Part shown: positions 9,946 to 23,900 of the stretch, piece after piece
Numbering within the stretch: the first letter of the stretch is position 1
How the letters are laid out: each line of letters begins with the position of its first letter
From: Bombardia bombarda
Taxonomy: Eukaryota > Ascomycota > Sordariomycetes > Sordariales > Lasiosphaeriaceae
Length of the DNA stretch: 64,000 nucleotides
Direction: 5' to 3'
NCBI GenBank assembly: GCA_030512295.1
Contig: JAULSR010000002.1
Span: 62,001-126,000 of the forward strand
Made by a program: the position numbers and the translations under genes
The notes under the pieces: generated by a model
What the model was told of the DNA's origin: nothing
Database searches by the model: none
What the model saw: the letters and a program-made list of their open reading frames with translations, nothing else

Positions 9946-12162
9946 CTACTGTGGCTGATAACCGGACACCATGGGAGGAAAACCAGGCGCGACCGGACCC
10001 GGGCCCCGGATACCTCCAGCAAGCCCGCCAGGAATGTGATTCGGGACCACACCGAGAGAAGGGCTCTGGATTCGGCTAAACAGGCTGATCAGTCTTCGCC
10101 CGACAGAAGGCTGAAGCTCGGTTCCGTCTCTCGCAATCTTGACCTCCCGGTTGGAGTTCCACGGATTCCTCAGACCCCTCGTCCGATAGAACGGCAGTCT
10201 CGCGGTTGATAGCCATTCGAGCCGGAAGGGCTTGCCCCAGGCTCGAGACTCGCCCCCGCTGCCTTCCTCGCCACTTTTGGCACTGCTGGAATCCCCTCCA
10301 CCTCCCACCACACTCCCTACGCTGTCCTCTTCATGTCCAGCAGTCCTCGTAGCTCCCTCTTCGCGCTCTACTTCCCAAAAGATGGTGCCGCGAGCTGAAT
10401 CATCAATGATGCGCCCTTTGGGGGCAGATTCTGTTGCTTCCGTGGGGATCGCCTTTGGCAAATCAACCTCGCTTGACGACTGTGCCGTGGGCGCGAACTC
10501 AATGGCAGCCGCAGGGTCGTCATTGATAGGAGACACCATGCGCGCGTAACCAAAGTATTCACCAGATTTGTTCGCCGAGAAGACGAGGTAGACGTTATCG
10601 GCGTTCTGATAGCACCTTGTCAGCATTGCCTAATCCTGGAGCCAGCATATAAATAGCAGCCTGGCGATAAAACTGGGCAGACATCACTTACAGCGAACGC
10701 CTTGTTCAGTGTCTCCTCGTTATGGGACTGGGTTGCCCATATGTTGGTTCGGACGCTCAACTCCAGATCTTCTACAGTCAAACTTTTGAGAATAAAGAAT
10801 CGATCTTTCTGTAACGGGTTATTGTCTATCGACGTGTTGGTCGTCTTGGAATCGTCAACACTCAGAGCTGGCGGCGTAGAAGAATCTGTACCTTCCTCGC
10901 CCGCCTCGACTTCCCAAGTGATGTCTGGCTCATGGATAGCAACGCTGGCGGGTGGTGTTGATGCCGCCGGCCCTGTCGGGGCAGTCACGCCTGTTGCACC
11001 TTCGACCGTGCTCTTCCGCAGTCGACTCACCAACCTTACCGACTGGAATTTTGAGTCGTGAAGTTTTCGCTGCGCAAGAGTACAGGCTTGCTCATCCTTG
11101 AAGTTTGCAAATGCGCAGTTGCTTTTGGAGATGAGAAATAGTGACTCCAGCCCACTCGCTTCCTTACATACATGATGAACCAGGCTCATCAAATCTGTTT
11201 GCGGTGGGAGATTTCCAATCCAGATAGCATGACCTAAAGAGAGCCGAGTTAGGACAAGCTCGGTCAGTGGCCGATACCCAGGACAAGAAGCTTTACTTAC
11301 CGCTCTGCCGTGGCTTTCTGGGCGGCCCTCGAACAACACTTTGACGACCGTCTGCCAGGACTATATTGGAGTCAGCACTGGTATGTCTTGGTCAGGCATA
11401 AGATAGGGGAGAGGACCGACCGCTCCCTTGCTTTGCTAGAAATGTAGGGTTGCCCGACTGACCACCCGACTGCACTTGAGACAGCCTCGGGTCTGTCTGC
11501 TGCGCGTTCATCGCCGCATATTGACCCGACATGAGCTGGGCTTGGGCCTGAGGTGTTTGTCCGGGGAAGTGCGCTGGCTGTGCATAGTAATACTGGGCAG
11601 CTGGGTGCGGCTGCTGACCGACAACAACGGGACTCGAGTAGTAGGCTATATCGGGTCTCGAAGACAAGCTGACCTGTGTCTGAGGAGACAGGGGCGCCGT
11701 GTAAAAGCTGCCCATGTGAGCTTGTTGGGATATGTAATACTGGGGATGCTGAGTTGGGACCAGACCCATGGCAGCTTGAGCTCCGAAGTGCGAAACCGGG
11801 AGCTGGGCAGCCATGCTCGGGGACGGCATGGTGACAGCGTTGTATCTCGGCTGTCCCCTGCTGCCATAGGGTGACGGTCTGTACGGTATCTGAGGAAGGG
11901 TATTCGCCATTGCGTTCATGTTGTAGGGTCCCGTTCGAGGGTGGCCGTGTGTTTGCGCCATGTCAAGTTGCGACGAAAAAGCATGCTGTGAACTATCGTA
12001 ATGTTGGTGATGATGGAGGTACGATGGCGGAAATGCGGGCGAGGACTCGGTAGCAACCCGGCCTTGGCCTGTGGTCGTCGTGGGGGACAGGTATGAGGCT
12101 GCAGGGGCGTGCTGTCGTGGGAACTCTACTGGAGCGCCGGGCTGGAGTGGTGTATCGCCCAT
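9946..12162 (-). CDS. YTH-domain RNA-binding protein with N-terminal RRM (m6A-reader type)
   Basis: YTH proteins bind N6-methyladenosine in RNA and affect mRNA decay or processing. There are four exons on the minus strand: 12162-11421, 11360-11301, 11233-10692 and 10605-9946, giving 667 aa. Introns are 60, 67 and 86 nt, all with CTGAC or CTAAC branch sites. Residues 1-240 are Pro/Gln/Tyr-rich and disordered. A conserved linker (GSVLADGRQSVVRGPPRKP) leads to an RRM at about 268-341 (RNP2-like IWIGNL, RNP1-like NCAFANF). The YTH domain begins at about 411 (DRFFILKSLTVEDLE, then NIWATQ and KSGEYFGYARM). It is interrupted by a roughly 100-residue low-complexity insert and resumes at about 577 (LEWLSTARLPFYRTRGLRNPWN). 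Trp residues in NIWATQ and in TIFWEVE (about 525) are candidate aromatic-cage residues, which is inferred from YTH structures. The RNA target is unknown. Confidence 0.95.
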
Positions 12163-13520
12163 TGGGACTTCAATGGCTATCCAACGAGTGTGGCTTGTCC
12201 CCTCGGAAGTCGGATCCCGTGGACTAAGATGTGTTGACCGAAGAGGCAGAAGAGCGAAAGAAAAACTTGGAGACCTAGTGTTTAGAGTCGACGTGCTCTA
12301 GAGGTCGTCGGTCCCTTTCCCCTTGGAGCTTTCGCCACGGGACGAAGGGGGTGAGCCAGCAATGCCAGGGACCAGGCGGGGCAAGATGATAGGACGTCTG
12401 GCTTTGGTTGGCAGGAACGAGCCGTCGACGAATGAGGTCGCGCGCGTCGGGTCGAGGAGGGCTTGGGAGGACGGCGCAAGAACGACAGGACAGTTCCAGT
12501 TCGAGACTGCGTAGTATGCATGTACACGGGGACGGTTGGTAGACTTGACGTCCCGCAGGTGGCGGCAAGAGTGCGGTTGGAGGGCGTGGTGTGGAGAAGC
12601 CACGGGCACGAGGGCGGACTTTTTGACTTGCCTACACACAGGAACACACTTGGTCAGAATGGACTGGCGCACTATAAGGAGATGATGAAAGTGCATAAAG
12701 GTCAAGCCAGCGAAGGCGACAGCGATGGGGGCAGGCAGGTGGCGCAGGGCAGCAGGGCGGCAGGACAGGGCGGCGAAAAGAGGTCAAAGGTACGTCTTCA
12801 TCGTCTTGGGAAGTTGATCTATGGCGAGCCTGAAGGAGGAGGAGCTTGACATGTTGCCGCAGATCTGCACCCTCTGCCAGTGGCCAAACTCTTCCCTACC
12901 CCAGGCTCCCGGGGTAGTAGGGCTCGGCATCCGTGTTGTGTGTGCAGATAGGCTAGAGAGGCTGGCAGGGTGGATTGACATGGTATGGGAGCAATGCGTG
13001 TAAGTATGGAGGTATGTAGGCCCAGACTTGGTAGCTCCAGGTCTCTATTCGTACCTCGAAGCTACCGAAGCTCAACAGTGTAATGTACCTACCGAGTCCC
13101 CTTGCTAGGACAGGCGAGCCCAGCAAGTTGGTTCTGCGTCTGATGGGAAGGCGGCGGGCAGCGCTCACAGGCCAGAAGCCTGTCTTTCACTGCAGGGATC
13201 AGTCCGTCAACTTCTGTTTGAAGAAAACACTTATAGTATACACTACTGGGAAACGGGGGAACCTGGACTGGGACCGTCATGGACCGAAGATCCAGACCAA
13301 AAGTGTACCAAGAAGGCCCAGGCCAGTATACGTATTAGCCACCCACCTATTGCTCCGTACTTGCAGGGAGAGAAGTGGAGGAGACCCGATGGGGACCTAT
13401 AGAGAGCCTGATGAACAGACGTGTGGATGGACGTGTGGGCGACTGACCGTTAGCCGTAGCGTATCTCGATGCCAGTAATAGTCACATACATACAATAGAT
13501 AGGCCAGGCGGTATGATGTC

Positions 13521-13542
13521 GTGTGTGTGTGTGTGTGTGTGT
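13521..13542 (+). repeat. GT dinucleotide repeat
   Basis: An uninterrupted (GT) run of about 11 units. Confidence 0.9.
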
Positions 13543-14054
13543 TGACTGCGATGAGCAAGCTGGTTCAGGTGTGGTGATGCCTCGAGGGACAAAAGAAAGG
13601 CAACCCTTGAGAAGACGGTGCTATGTCGAGTGCGAGTGTCCGATGGGAGATGGGACTGGGGGAGGAGGGGGGTTGGAGAAGGGGGGCGACCATTGAGTTC
13701 TGCTAAGGTAGCAGCTGACAAGGGAGCTGGAGGTGGAGGAGGGTTGCATGATGGGGGATGAGAGAAAATCCGATCTTGGATGGATGGGAATGTCCATTTG
13801 GTCCATGCCGACACAGATGGAGAACCGCAGAGGACCGCGTCAAATCAGGTATGCGTCGACTGCTGTCAGGATCGTAGGGTTGTGGTGGTGTATGTAGAAT
13901 GTAGATTGTGGGCAGACAGCAGCGGTAGCGTTGACGGTGGACCTAAACGAGACCAGTGACCCGACAAGACAGGAAAACTACGCTACCTAAGGTAGTCTAG
14001 TACCTAGGTAAGATAGTCTGGGACCGACGAGATGGGATGGGGCTTGAGAGGAGA

Positions 14055-14082
14055 GAGGCGAGCGAGGCGAGCGAGGCGAGGC
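14055..14082 (+). repeat. GAGGCGAGC tandem repeat, about 3 copies
   Basis: A nine-base unit is repeated almost three times in a purine-rich context. Confidence 0.85.
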
Positions 14083-16226
14083 AAGGGGTGCCTTGGTAGT
14101 TTTCTCCAAGTGCACGAGCGCGTGTACGAATAAAACCAAGAATGATGAACGACGGAAGGCGCACTCGAGAGGCGCACTTCCCCTTCGGAGCGGCAGGTCA
14201 TTTTCGCCACTTACAAGCTCCCACCGACAACTTCTCTTTTGACATGGTTATGGTCTCCTGCCACCTACTTGTTCCACTTCTGAGCCATGCTATCTGCGGA
14301 GGTACATTACGAATAAGGGACAGTTGGGCATTGTTGCTCTTCTGCTCGAGACGAAGGACCGAGAAGAGGGTGCGCTGCCATGGCCACCCTCTCTTCCCAA
14401 TGGCGTTCTGATCATCCCAGGACCAGAAGATCACTGTCTCGTCATCACAACGTACAGTACACTATATCTAACAGCGTAAAGAATTAGAGTACCTAAGCGG
14501 CAGCAGCATGGGGGCTAGGAGTGCACGTCGTCCATGAAATGCCAAATGTCGTCATAGGCGTTTCCGCCCCGACTTGCACTGCATCCACAACGAACCTACA
14601 CTACCTAATGTACCAAAGGTACATGTACCTGATACGTCCGGAAAGGAACGTTGACGCCAACTCTGCCCCACAATGACACCCCTTCCAGGTCAGAAAGAGG
14701 TACGTAGCATTCCATTTCGGGTTGCAGGGCGTCAAAGGCAATGCCTTGATCCCTACAAGAGCAAACCAGAACTATAATGCCAGTAATGGCTGGGCATGTT
14801 GAATGAGAGACTGACTCACGAGTGTAATTCTCTGTTGCGTAGAGACTTTAATCCAGACTCTTGTCGATTCGTTTTCTTTGGTTATGACACGGAGTGGATA
14901 CCAATGCTCCACTCAAGACAAATAAACCTAAGGTGCCTGCTAACCCCACGTGCTTGTTCCCTTACGGGAAGTCCTGGCTAAAATCCCTGCCAGGACGCTA
15001 CCTTCAAGGTACAGGACACCTACCTTACTGCACTTACTAGGTGTTCAGACCTTGTTGAAGCTCGTACCGAAGTAAGTCTCAAGGCAGAATTAGCCAGAAT
15101 CGAGCGTTGGATAGTGAATAGACAATAGCATAGATACTAGATTGTGATTGATCAACCTCTGGTGCTAAGCAATTTTGAAATCTTTTGGGTGAGTACCATG
15201 GAAATGTGTGGTAGTTCGTACAATCACCAGCCTAGGTAAGGTAGCATCTTAGTAATCTACCACAGTACGGGCTCCAACTTTTTTACACAGTTACCACTAT
15301 GTATCCGTAGAGTATATGGATGGCTATCCCGGACAATTTGTTCCGGCCTGGGAAGAGGTTTGACGTCGAGCTGAACCCGAACCTGTTTCTACTCCTAGAC
15401 ATCCCAGCAGCTGTACATGCACATGCACTCTAGATTATTTCAAGGTACTCCTGTGAGACTGGTTTGCCTCCTTGCTTTACACACATGTGCAAGACGAAAA
15501 AGCTCGTAGTGGCGTTTATTGCGAAACCGACACAGGACCAGCCCCTCCCCGCATGTTCGTCGATGTGTAGAGAAGGCGAAACTACGAATACCTTACCTAG
15601 GTAATCATATATACTTGATCAGTACTTCCCCGAACCCATCCCATGTTGCACATTAAGTTCTATGCTCTAAATATTTCAATTCTCAAGAGGGCATGTACCT
15701 TGTGTGTGCGACCTTCATCACGATGGAACTGCCCTACATCGTCGCCACGTCGGGACGTACTGACCTGTCTGTATCTTATATGTGCGGCACCTACCCACTG
15801 TATCCGCGAATGGCATTTATGTGCACCCATCATTAACTCCCTCGCTGACCTGCCTTGTTGTTTGACGCCGTTGTGCATCTAAAGGCCCCGGATCAGGAGA
15901 TTGGGCCTAGGTAGGTATACTACACCTGCCTGCTATTGTTGTTTCCATTGAGAGTTATTCTAAAAGATGTAAGACAAAGCCGGCTTTGGCCAGAGCTTGC
16001 CGTGAGAAGCTTTCAGCAACGAGCCGTCGGATATGATATTGTCACATTGTGCATCACTGATAGCTCATAACTGGCCTAACGGACGTTGAAGATATCACAA
16101 GACGGAAGTGAAAGCCTCTTCTTGTTGTTTGTTAAGGTGAGTTGCTTGCCATCAAAATGCGTAGCTTGACTGACGATAGCTTCTACTTAATTTGCATCAT
16201 GGGATTCTCGCTTGTGAGCGTTCACC

Positions 16227-17116
16227 TTAATCCCTCTTAAGAGGCTGCAAAATTTCCTCGATGCCATTCTTTGTGATGACCATCATCTGCAGACCGTCGC
16301 CCACCTCGATGTGACGCTCAACTGCTCCGTCAAACGCATCCTTGACCAGGATTTCAACGGCGCCCCGCGACAGGGGATTTCGCTCCCGTTCCTGAAGTGC
16401 GTGACCCTCGCCGCTTCCTGGCACATACTGGTTCTTAAAATTGACCTGATTGTCCAGAAACGGCATTATCAAGCTCGCCGCCGCCCCGCCCGCACGGCAC
16501 TGCTCCCGCTCGTAGCTGCCGACGGGATCATACGAATAGACCGCTCCTCTGCCCTCATCATCCAGGCCACCAAGAATTGCGTACGCGTAGTACGGGAAGA
16601 AGCGCTTCTGGTATAGAATAGTCGACAGGCGTTGCGCACATGCCTTGACGCTCATCGGTTTGCCGTGGCGATATCTGTACATCTTACAGATAGTATCAAG
16701 CCGCTCCTTGAGGGCCTCCCCGTCGGCGGCGAAGCCGACTACTGAAAGAACGAGAGTGGCATCATGCTGGTCTGCCGTCGTCCCGCCGATCTTGAATACC
16801 TTGGGATGGTAGCGAGAGTTGATGCTATAGCCCGAGGTAAGACGGGTGTCACCGGCCATGATGGTAAAGTCGGCGCCTGCGATAGCCAGTGTCGAGCCGC
16901 CATTGTCGGTATATCTGCATGGAAAGCGATTAGCATTTTGCTGCCGTAACTTGCGCTGATGTGGCAGTGCGGCGATACGTGGGTGATCAAAGGATGAAGC
17001 ATGGAAACTTACGGGTCGAAGCGATGCTGGCGGGCTCCTTCTGGGGCGTTGGCCTTGGGCGGAGCATCGTTGAACGAGTAGTTGGGCCCGTTCATAATGG
17101 GGTTTTGGCTAAACAT
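16227..17116 (-). CDS. pre7: 20S proteasome subunit beta-6 (PRE7)
   Basis: This is a non-catalytic beta-ring subunit of the 20S core protease, acting in cytosol and nucleus. There are two exons on the minus strand: 17116-17013 and 16914-16227, giving 263 aa. The intron is 98 nt (GTAAGT..GCAG, CTAAT branch). Exon 1 encodes the N-terminal extension (MFSQNPIMNGPNYSFNDAPP). Across the junction the sequence runs RFDP-YTDNGGSTLAIAG, then the proteasome beta signature DFTIMAGDTRLTSGYSI. Later hallmarks are YYAYAILGGLDDEGRGAVYSYDP, GSYE and the C-terminal KDAFDGAVERHIEVGDGL. It is intact. It is close to STT4 and divergent from it. Confidence 0.96.
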
Positions 17117-17929
17117 GGCGACGGGACAACTCGTGCGAATCTTGAAAGCGGTTGGCGTATTCTAGGTGATAGTTTTGGTTGTGTAAGGAATACGTTGCGA
17201 CTTGAAGGGTCCGATGCGTGGTGATGCGAGCGATGCTCGAGGCTGAGCAGCAGGTGATGGTGGAAGCTGGAGGTCAAACTGGACCGACCGCCTTGCACGC
17301 GTCAACCCTGCAGCCTGGTTGGACGGTGGCAGCCCGTTGGCGTTGGCTGTTTTGGGGTGCGGAAAGTGCCAAAGGAGCACACGTACGAATGAATACCTTA
17401 GGTAATCAATAGCCGGGTACACCCACTGAGGGACCTGTGTAGGAGGATGCCTGTACAAGGGCCTAAATACATGCTGGATGGTCCGTGCCATCTGGTCTGT
17501 GTGCCTGCCTGCCTAAGTCGCTGACGCTGAAGCGGGAGCCTGCCTACCAGGTACCTTCTGTCCGTAACTTAGTTACCTACCTATTCGTACCACAGTCAAG
17601 GCAGGCTAGTCTAACCCAAACACCACGGAGTAAATGTGTACCTAGTGATACGGTAGTCGCGACCCGGGAAAGGCAGGCGTACTAGGTAGGTAGACCATGA
17701 AAGTTTTGGTCTGTCTGACTATGAACAATTGCAACATCTCAAATATTCAAACTCTCAGATCAAGCAAGACTTGAGGGATTGGTGCTCTTTCCGTGGAGCC
17801 ATCAAATCATTCTAACTCGCTCCCGTGGCGCTTTTATTGGATAATTTCCCAGGTTCCGAACCTCTGTGACTGCCCAACTGGGGCCTTTTTTGCCCTTCCT
17901 CTCTTTACACAGAGCATCTGGCACACGCA
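17117..17929. other. divergent promoter region between proteasome beta-6 and STT4
   Basis: No gene is seen. It includes several AGGTACCT/TACCTAGG-type motifs (about 17395-17405, 17550-17585 and 17680-17692) and pyrimidine-rich sequence just before the STT4 start. Confidence 0.7.
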
Positions 17930-20900
17930 ATGGCTCGCGATATCCGGCAAAAAGCCCTGCAGCGAATTGCCGTCCTCTCTGCTACACGCCCATCGACCTC
18001 GTTCGACAAGTCAGACCTCGACCGGCTGTGTAGAGCGGCCTCAAGCCATGTCAACCATGCCAGCCCCTATCACGGCGCGAACGGCCATGGCGCGCGCCCC
18101 CACAGGCCCGAAGTTGGTCGCATCCCCATGGTATATATTTATCTATTGGCCCTCTGCTCCTTGGCGTGGTCCTGCGTGTCTTCTGCTGACCCTGACCGCG
18201 ACTCGTACAGACCATTCGTGAATACGAAGTTCTTCTCGCGCTCTGCAAGGCGGCGCCGGCCTTGCGAACCGCCCAGAGTGCCCAGAAGCTCGCCAGCCAC
18301 CTGGTGCCTTACCTGATAGACGCCCATGTCCAAGCCTTTGCTCCTTCGCCCTTCTTCCGAAAAGTCGAGCCCTCTCCGACCGAAGCTCTGAGCTACCATG
18401 TCACTGCTGCCTTGCTGTCTCTGGGCGCGCACCACCCGGATGTTCAGCAGACCGTGGCTGATAACATCTCTGCCTTCCTCAGTGCTTGTACCCATGCAAC
18501 GGAAAGTGTATCTCAGGCCGACGATGATGACCCAGGTGCTTTAGAAGATGCAATTCGCACTGCCACCATCACCATTTCTCTTCTCGGCTTCCTGGATGCT
18601 GCCTGTGCCCAAGCTGGTTTCTGGAGATCCGGGGGCCGTCTAGGCCTCATAACTCGACTGCGCGATCTCCTCTCCCCGGTATTCCTAGTCGCTGTAGAGA
18701 CCGCCTTCTCCACCATCCGAAACTCCCACTCCCACGACCGCCATGTCAAGGAGTGGAAAAGATGGCTGCGCCACTACGATGACATTGGTCGCCCTCTGGG
18801 AGCCATGCTGCTGCAGCGGAGCTTCATGTGGCTGCTTGTTGCGGCTACTTCTCTCTTGGTGGCAACAGAGGATGTCTTGCGAGACACGCACATCCTCGAT
18901 GTCGTCATGACTGGCGATGGCGCGCGCCGACCTTTGACTGCCAAGAGCGGAGAGGCAGACTTCCGTACTGTCGATGTCTATGCGACGGTTGCCATTGATC
19001 AAATGAACCACCTCGAGTCAAGTGCTGATTTTGACAGTCTCTCGCCAGCCAAGCAAAAGCTCGCTTTTGCGGTCAAGGGCGCTGCCCTCGTCAGCTATCT
19101 CAACGCTTCGACTTTGAACGAGGACGCAGCTGATGGTGACGTTCTGATGGGCTGGCTCGAGGATGCTCTTGGCGACGCCCCGAGCATGGCCGACGACGAG
19201 TTGGCCCCCGTAGTCCTAAAGTCCATGGCGCTGTTATGCCGTGTTTCCCCCACGTACGCAATGAACGTCAGCAGGCTTCTTCCACGCTTCATTGTCCAGA
19301 GCGGCGCCAAAAGTCAAATAGTGACGATTGCCTCGAAGTGCCTTGCTTTCGTCCTGCAAATGCTTTCACAGGATGCCGTCATCACCACTTTGTACACGCT
19401 TGGAAACGTTCTGGGGCCCGGAAACGAGCGGCCAATCAATGGCATCGATGGTGACTCACGCTACGACGGCCAAGATGTATCTCACGTATATGCCGGCAGA
19501 CATTCGACTGGCAGTGCTATCTCTTTGCAGATATCAGGGGAGGAAGACTCGTCGATTGTCCAAGGGAATGTCGTACAGGCTATTTGCGAAATAGCGAGCG
19601 CATGTAGGGATGAGAAGATCACTGGTCTTGCTCAGTCGATGCTTGCACAGAAGATTGTCAAGCTCAGCGGCCCCGTCGATTCACGAATTATTGTCGGGGC
19701 TGCTGCCCTGGCTCTTAACGGGGGTCAATCTGAGTTCCGCTACCTCTTAAAGAGGTATACCGCTCTTGTACACGATGCTGTGATCGAATCCAGGGAGGGG
19801 GTTCTGAACGCTGTAGGTTACCAGAATATGATTGCTTGGGCTATTTTGCTGACATTTTCTTCAGGTCATGAAAGCCAGGAATCATATTTCCGCCGAGATC
19901 CCTCGCGACTCCCCTCTTTATGACATCTACATGGAGCATTTGCTTGATGCGATCATCTCTAAGGGAGATGCTCACGGCGCCCAGTCCAGCCATGCAAAGG
20001 AATCAGACGTTGAGCTGGCTGCTCGCGAGATCGCGCAGTTACTACAGCCTCTCGCAATTTTCATGTCCACAAATAACTTCGCCTCCGACGATGCCACCGA
20101 CGACGACACCCATTCTATGCTTCGGAATGCATGGTTTAACATCGTCGTTCACGGCTTCACTCCGTCTATGGACCGCGGTAAGCGACACATGAATGAATTG
20201 AGGATCATGGCAATCCATTCTCCGCCCTTAGTTTTGGAGAACCGTGGTGAACAGGACGAAAGTGATATTGAGCTGAACCCTATACTCCGTCGAGGCGAGA
20301 CCTCTGACCGAGAGTCTTTACAAAAGAGGCACCTCGCTGACCTGATACCAACCCGAAGTAACGAAATCAAGGGACTCAGCTATCGCAAGGTCATATTTCT
20401 CCATGCTGCTTATCTTGTGGAGAGCTTGCGAGCAGATGCTGGCGATTGCACAAAAGCGCTATCGTACTTTCTCGAGCCTAGCATGCGACGGGGCGATGTC
20501 AGCCGGACCATGGATGGAATCATGAATGTTGTCATGGACCGATATCTGAAGAAAACCATTAGCGCTTTGGATCCAACCTTCTCTGCGCAATACGCAGCGA
20601 GCCAACTTGCTAAGATATTCTGCAGCTGCTGCCACCGTATAGAGCGAGTACAACAGGCCGCCTTTGGCTGTGCCGATCGTCTTATCAGGGAAATACCGTC
20701 GGCTCTTTGCCAGAAATCGTCGCTTTTTGCGCTTCTCGAACTTCTTTCGTTGATGTGGTCAAGCTGTTTGGAAGCCGAGACGGATCGATACGAGCCTAGG
20801 ACTGCCTTTAAGTCTACTCGGGCCAATGTTACTGTTGAACTTTCGGACGATTATCAGTTCAGACATTTGACGCTGGAAAACCTACACGAGAAGGCAAAAG

Positions 20901-23900
20901 CTTGGCTAACGAATGCCGTCAATATCGCCCCAGCCGACGTTAAAGGGTTACTGCAGACTTATCTCTCCGAATTTGATGATGATGGAGCTTATGGCCATAT
21001 GTCGCTTGGCAGGTCATTTGCTGTCCAGATAGGATCCATTATCCCGTCAACAGACCAAAGACTGTCCTCGCTCGAGATCTTGGGAGATTATCGTATTAAT
21101 ACTGCCTCGGACTTCATGGCGCAATATACGACACGTCAGGAATATCGATATTCGGAAGCCCTACCTGACCACAACCTGGAATGGCCTGGTTTCATGCGTC
21201 TGGACCGGAGGGCATCGCTTCTCCCATCGTCCGATGTTGATAGAACTGATGCTATAACAGGGCTTTCGCACATTGAACGACGCATCCTCGATCGAAAGAC
21301 GACACCTATCGCTGATGTCAGGGATATCCTGCGCCGCGCCGCTGCTCTCCTGTGCCGAAGCGAGCACGATGAAAGCTCCATCATCCACTATCTGGTCAGC
21401 ATACCGTTTGCTATGTTCACAAAGCAGTCCATCAAGCTTGGCGTCTCACTCTGGCTTGGGGTGATAAACGAGAATCCGAGAACAGAACCGCGGATCTTGG
21501 TCGAGATCGCGCAACAATGGGAGTTCAGCATACAGAAGAAGCTTGGGCTTTTTAGCCCTACCATCACCAGCCCTGATCCATTCTTTTTGAGGGAGGAGTT
21601 CGCACCTAGCGACAGTGCATCGATGGCGAAACGCAAACAGCTTATTCACAACCTGCTGGCACCTCACACTCGACTTCTACAGTTCCTAAGCAGCCATTAC
21701 AACGCTACCCGCCTTGGCAATCCAGACACGCAGCATATTTTCTTCCGTCTGCTGAACGTGACCCTTGAGGCTGTCAAGCACTCGAGTCCGCATCCCATGG
21801 CACGAGAGATACGATTTCAGATAGTGCTGCTGAGCCTCATGATTCTCAAGACGAACACTACCATTGGAGCTATAGCCCAGTGGCGCCTAAAAGATCTAAC
21901 GTTATCTGCTGGTCTGAGCTGGTTTAATACTGCACCGCGCTGGTCATTTGGAAGTAACCTCCTTCAACTTAGGACCGAAATCCGCCTGATTTCAGATGTC
22001 GTAGCAGCGTTGAATGCGACGGCGTACATTGGAGCCCAGCCTGTGGGCAATATTAAGTCACTTGTTTCCAAGGAGAAATTGCTTCAACTACTTCTGGAGA
22101 ACGAACAATCGAGACTTGCCGTTTGGGTCAATCCGTTGTTGGAGCCAGAAAAGTCACACATCTCATTTCACCACAAAAGCAAAAGCACGCCAGAGGTATG
22201 TCTACCCGCTCTATTTGTGAATTTTGCTCATATCTGACTCTTGTAGGCTATCATTTATCCCCTAATCCGGACCGCATGGGCAGAGAGCTCCTCATTAGCT
22301 GTACACTTGACAAGCAGGTTCCAGTATCCGCGAATCCATAAGGAGGTTCGATGGCTTCTGCTGAACTTTCCTGCCAAGGCTGCTATGGCGCCGGATGCAC
22401 TTGCAGTCCTTATCGACGGTGCCTTGCCCGAAGATGTTAGCTTTCAGCTCAAGGTCGGTTAACCTAATCTGCATTCCGTTTAGGTCCTGTGTCACTATTG
22501 TATACTGATCTGCTACGCTTTAGTATCTACTCTTTTGGGCACCGGTCAACCCCATCACGGCAGTCACCTTCTTTTTGCCAGCATACGGAAACCATCCGTA
22601 CTTGATTCAATACGCGATGAGGGCTCTGGAAAGTCATTCAGTCGATGTGACGTTCTTCTATGTGCCGCAGATTGTCCAGACTTTGCGATACGATGCACTG
22701 GGCTACGTGGAGCGTTATATTCTCGAGACGGCCCAATTCTCCCAGCTCTTTGCTCACCAGATTATTTGGAACATGAAGGCGAACGCGTATAAAGATGATG
22801 ACTCCCAGATTGTAAGTCAAGCCTCACTCTGCTCGCCGATATAAAATGAGTCCTTCATATGATTAAAAACCCTTGCTGACATAAAATAGCCCGATGCCAT
22901 CAAGCCAACTCTTGACAAAGTCATGGGCCATATGATTGAGGGTTTCTCTGAAGTTGACCGCGGATTCTATGAACGCGAGTTTGCGTTCTTCGACGAGGTC
23001 ACAGGCATTTCGGGGAAACTTAAGCCACTGATCAAAAAGTCAAAGCCTGAGAAGAAGCAGAAGATTGAAGAAGAATTGCGAAATATCAAGGTCGAGGTTG
23101 GCGTCTACCTGCCGAGTAACCCCGACGGCGTGGTTATTGGCATTGACCGAAAGTCCGGCAAGCCTCTACAAAGCCATGCCAAGGCTCCCTTCATGGCAAC
23201 CTTTCGAATCAAGAAAAACAGAAGCCGAGTGGAGGATGTTGAGGATATGGCCGATGATGCTATCAAGGGCAAAGCAGCTGCTCAGGACGATACTATTGAG
23301 GTATGGCAGTCAGCCATCTTCAAGGTGGGCGACGATTGCCGCCAAGATGTGTTGGCTCTCCAAATGGTGGCCGCATTCCGAGGCATATTTCACAGCGTTG
23401 GCCTTGACGTGTTTGTCTTCCCCTATCGTGTAACGGCCACAGCTCCTGGTTGTGGCGTGATTGATGTTCTTCCCAACTCAATCTCTCGAGACATGCTTGG
23501 GCGAGAAGCGGTCAATGGACTGTACGACTACTTTGTCTCCAAGTACGGCAACGAGGACTCCCTCCGTTTCCAGCAGGCACGAAACAATTTTGTCAAGAGC
23601 ATGGCGGCCTACTCGGTTATCTCGTTCTTGCTCCAATTCAAGGATCGGCATAACGGCAATATCATGATTGATGACGCCGGGCACATCCTTCACATCGACT
23701 TTGGCTTTTGCTTCGATATCGCTCCTGGTGGTATAAAGTTCGAGCGCGCGCCATTCAAGCTCACGACTGAGATGCTCGCCGTCATGGGTGGTCCTGATCA
23801 TCAGTCTTTCAAGTGGTTTGAAGAGCTTTGCGTCAAGGCCTTTTTGGCCTCGCGCCAGTATGCAGAGAAGCTATCGCAGATTGTGCTGCTCATGATGGAC

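Larger units (their letters stand above)
12163..16226. other. 4-kb gene-free stretch upstream of the YTH gene
   Basis: No open frame here shows a recognisable domain, and overlapping frames on both strands look like chance. It holds a GT dinucleotide repeat, a GAGGCGAGC tandem repeat and several TACCTAGG-type motifs (for example 13984-14012 and 15228-15240). It must contain the YTH promoter and 5' leader at its left end and the proteasome-gene 3' flank at its right end. A long non-coding transcript or a fast-evolving small gene cannot be excluded. Confidence 0.65.

Noticed and set aside
12275..12849. Overlapping open frames of 97-135 codons on both strands upstream of the YTH gene
   Set aside because: They occupy different frames of the same DNA, have low-complexity Pro/Arg/Ser composition and match no family; most likely chance frames in a leader region.
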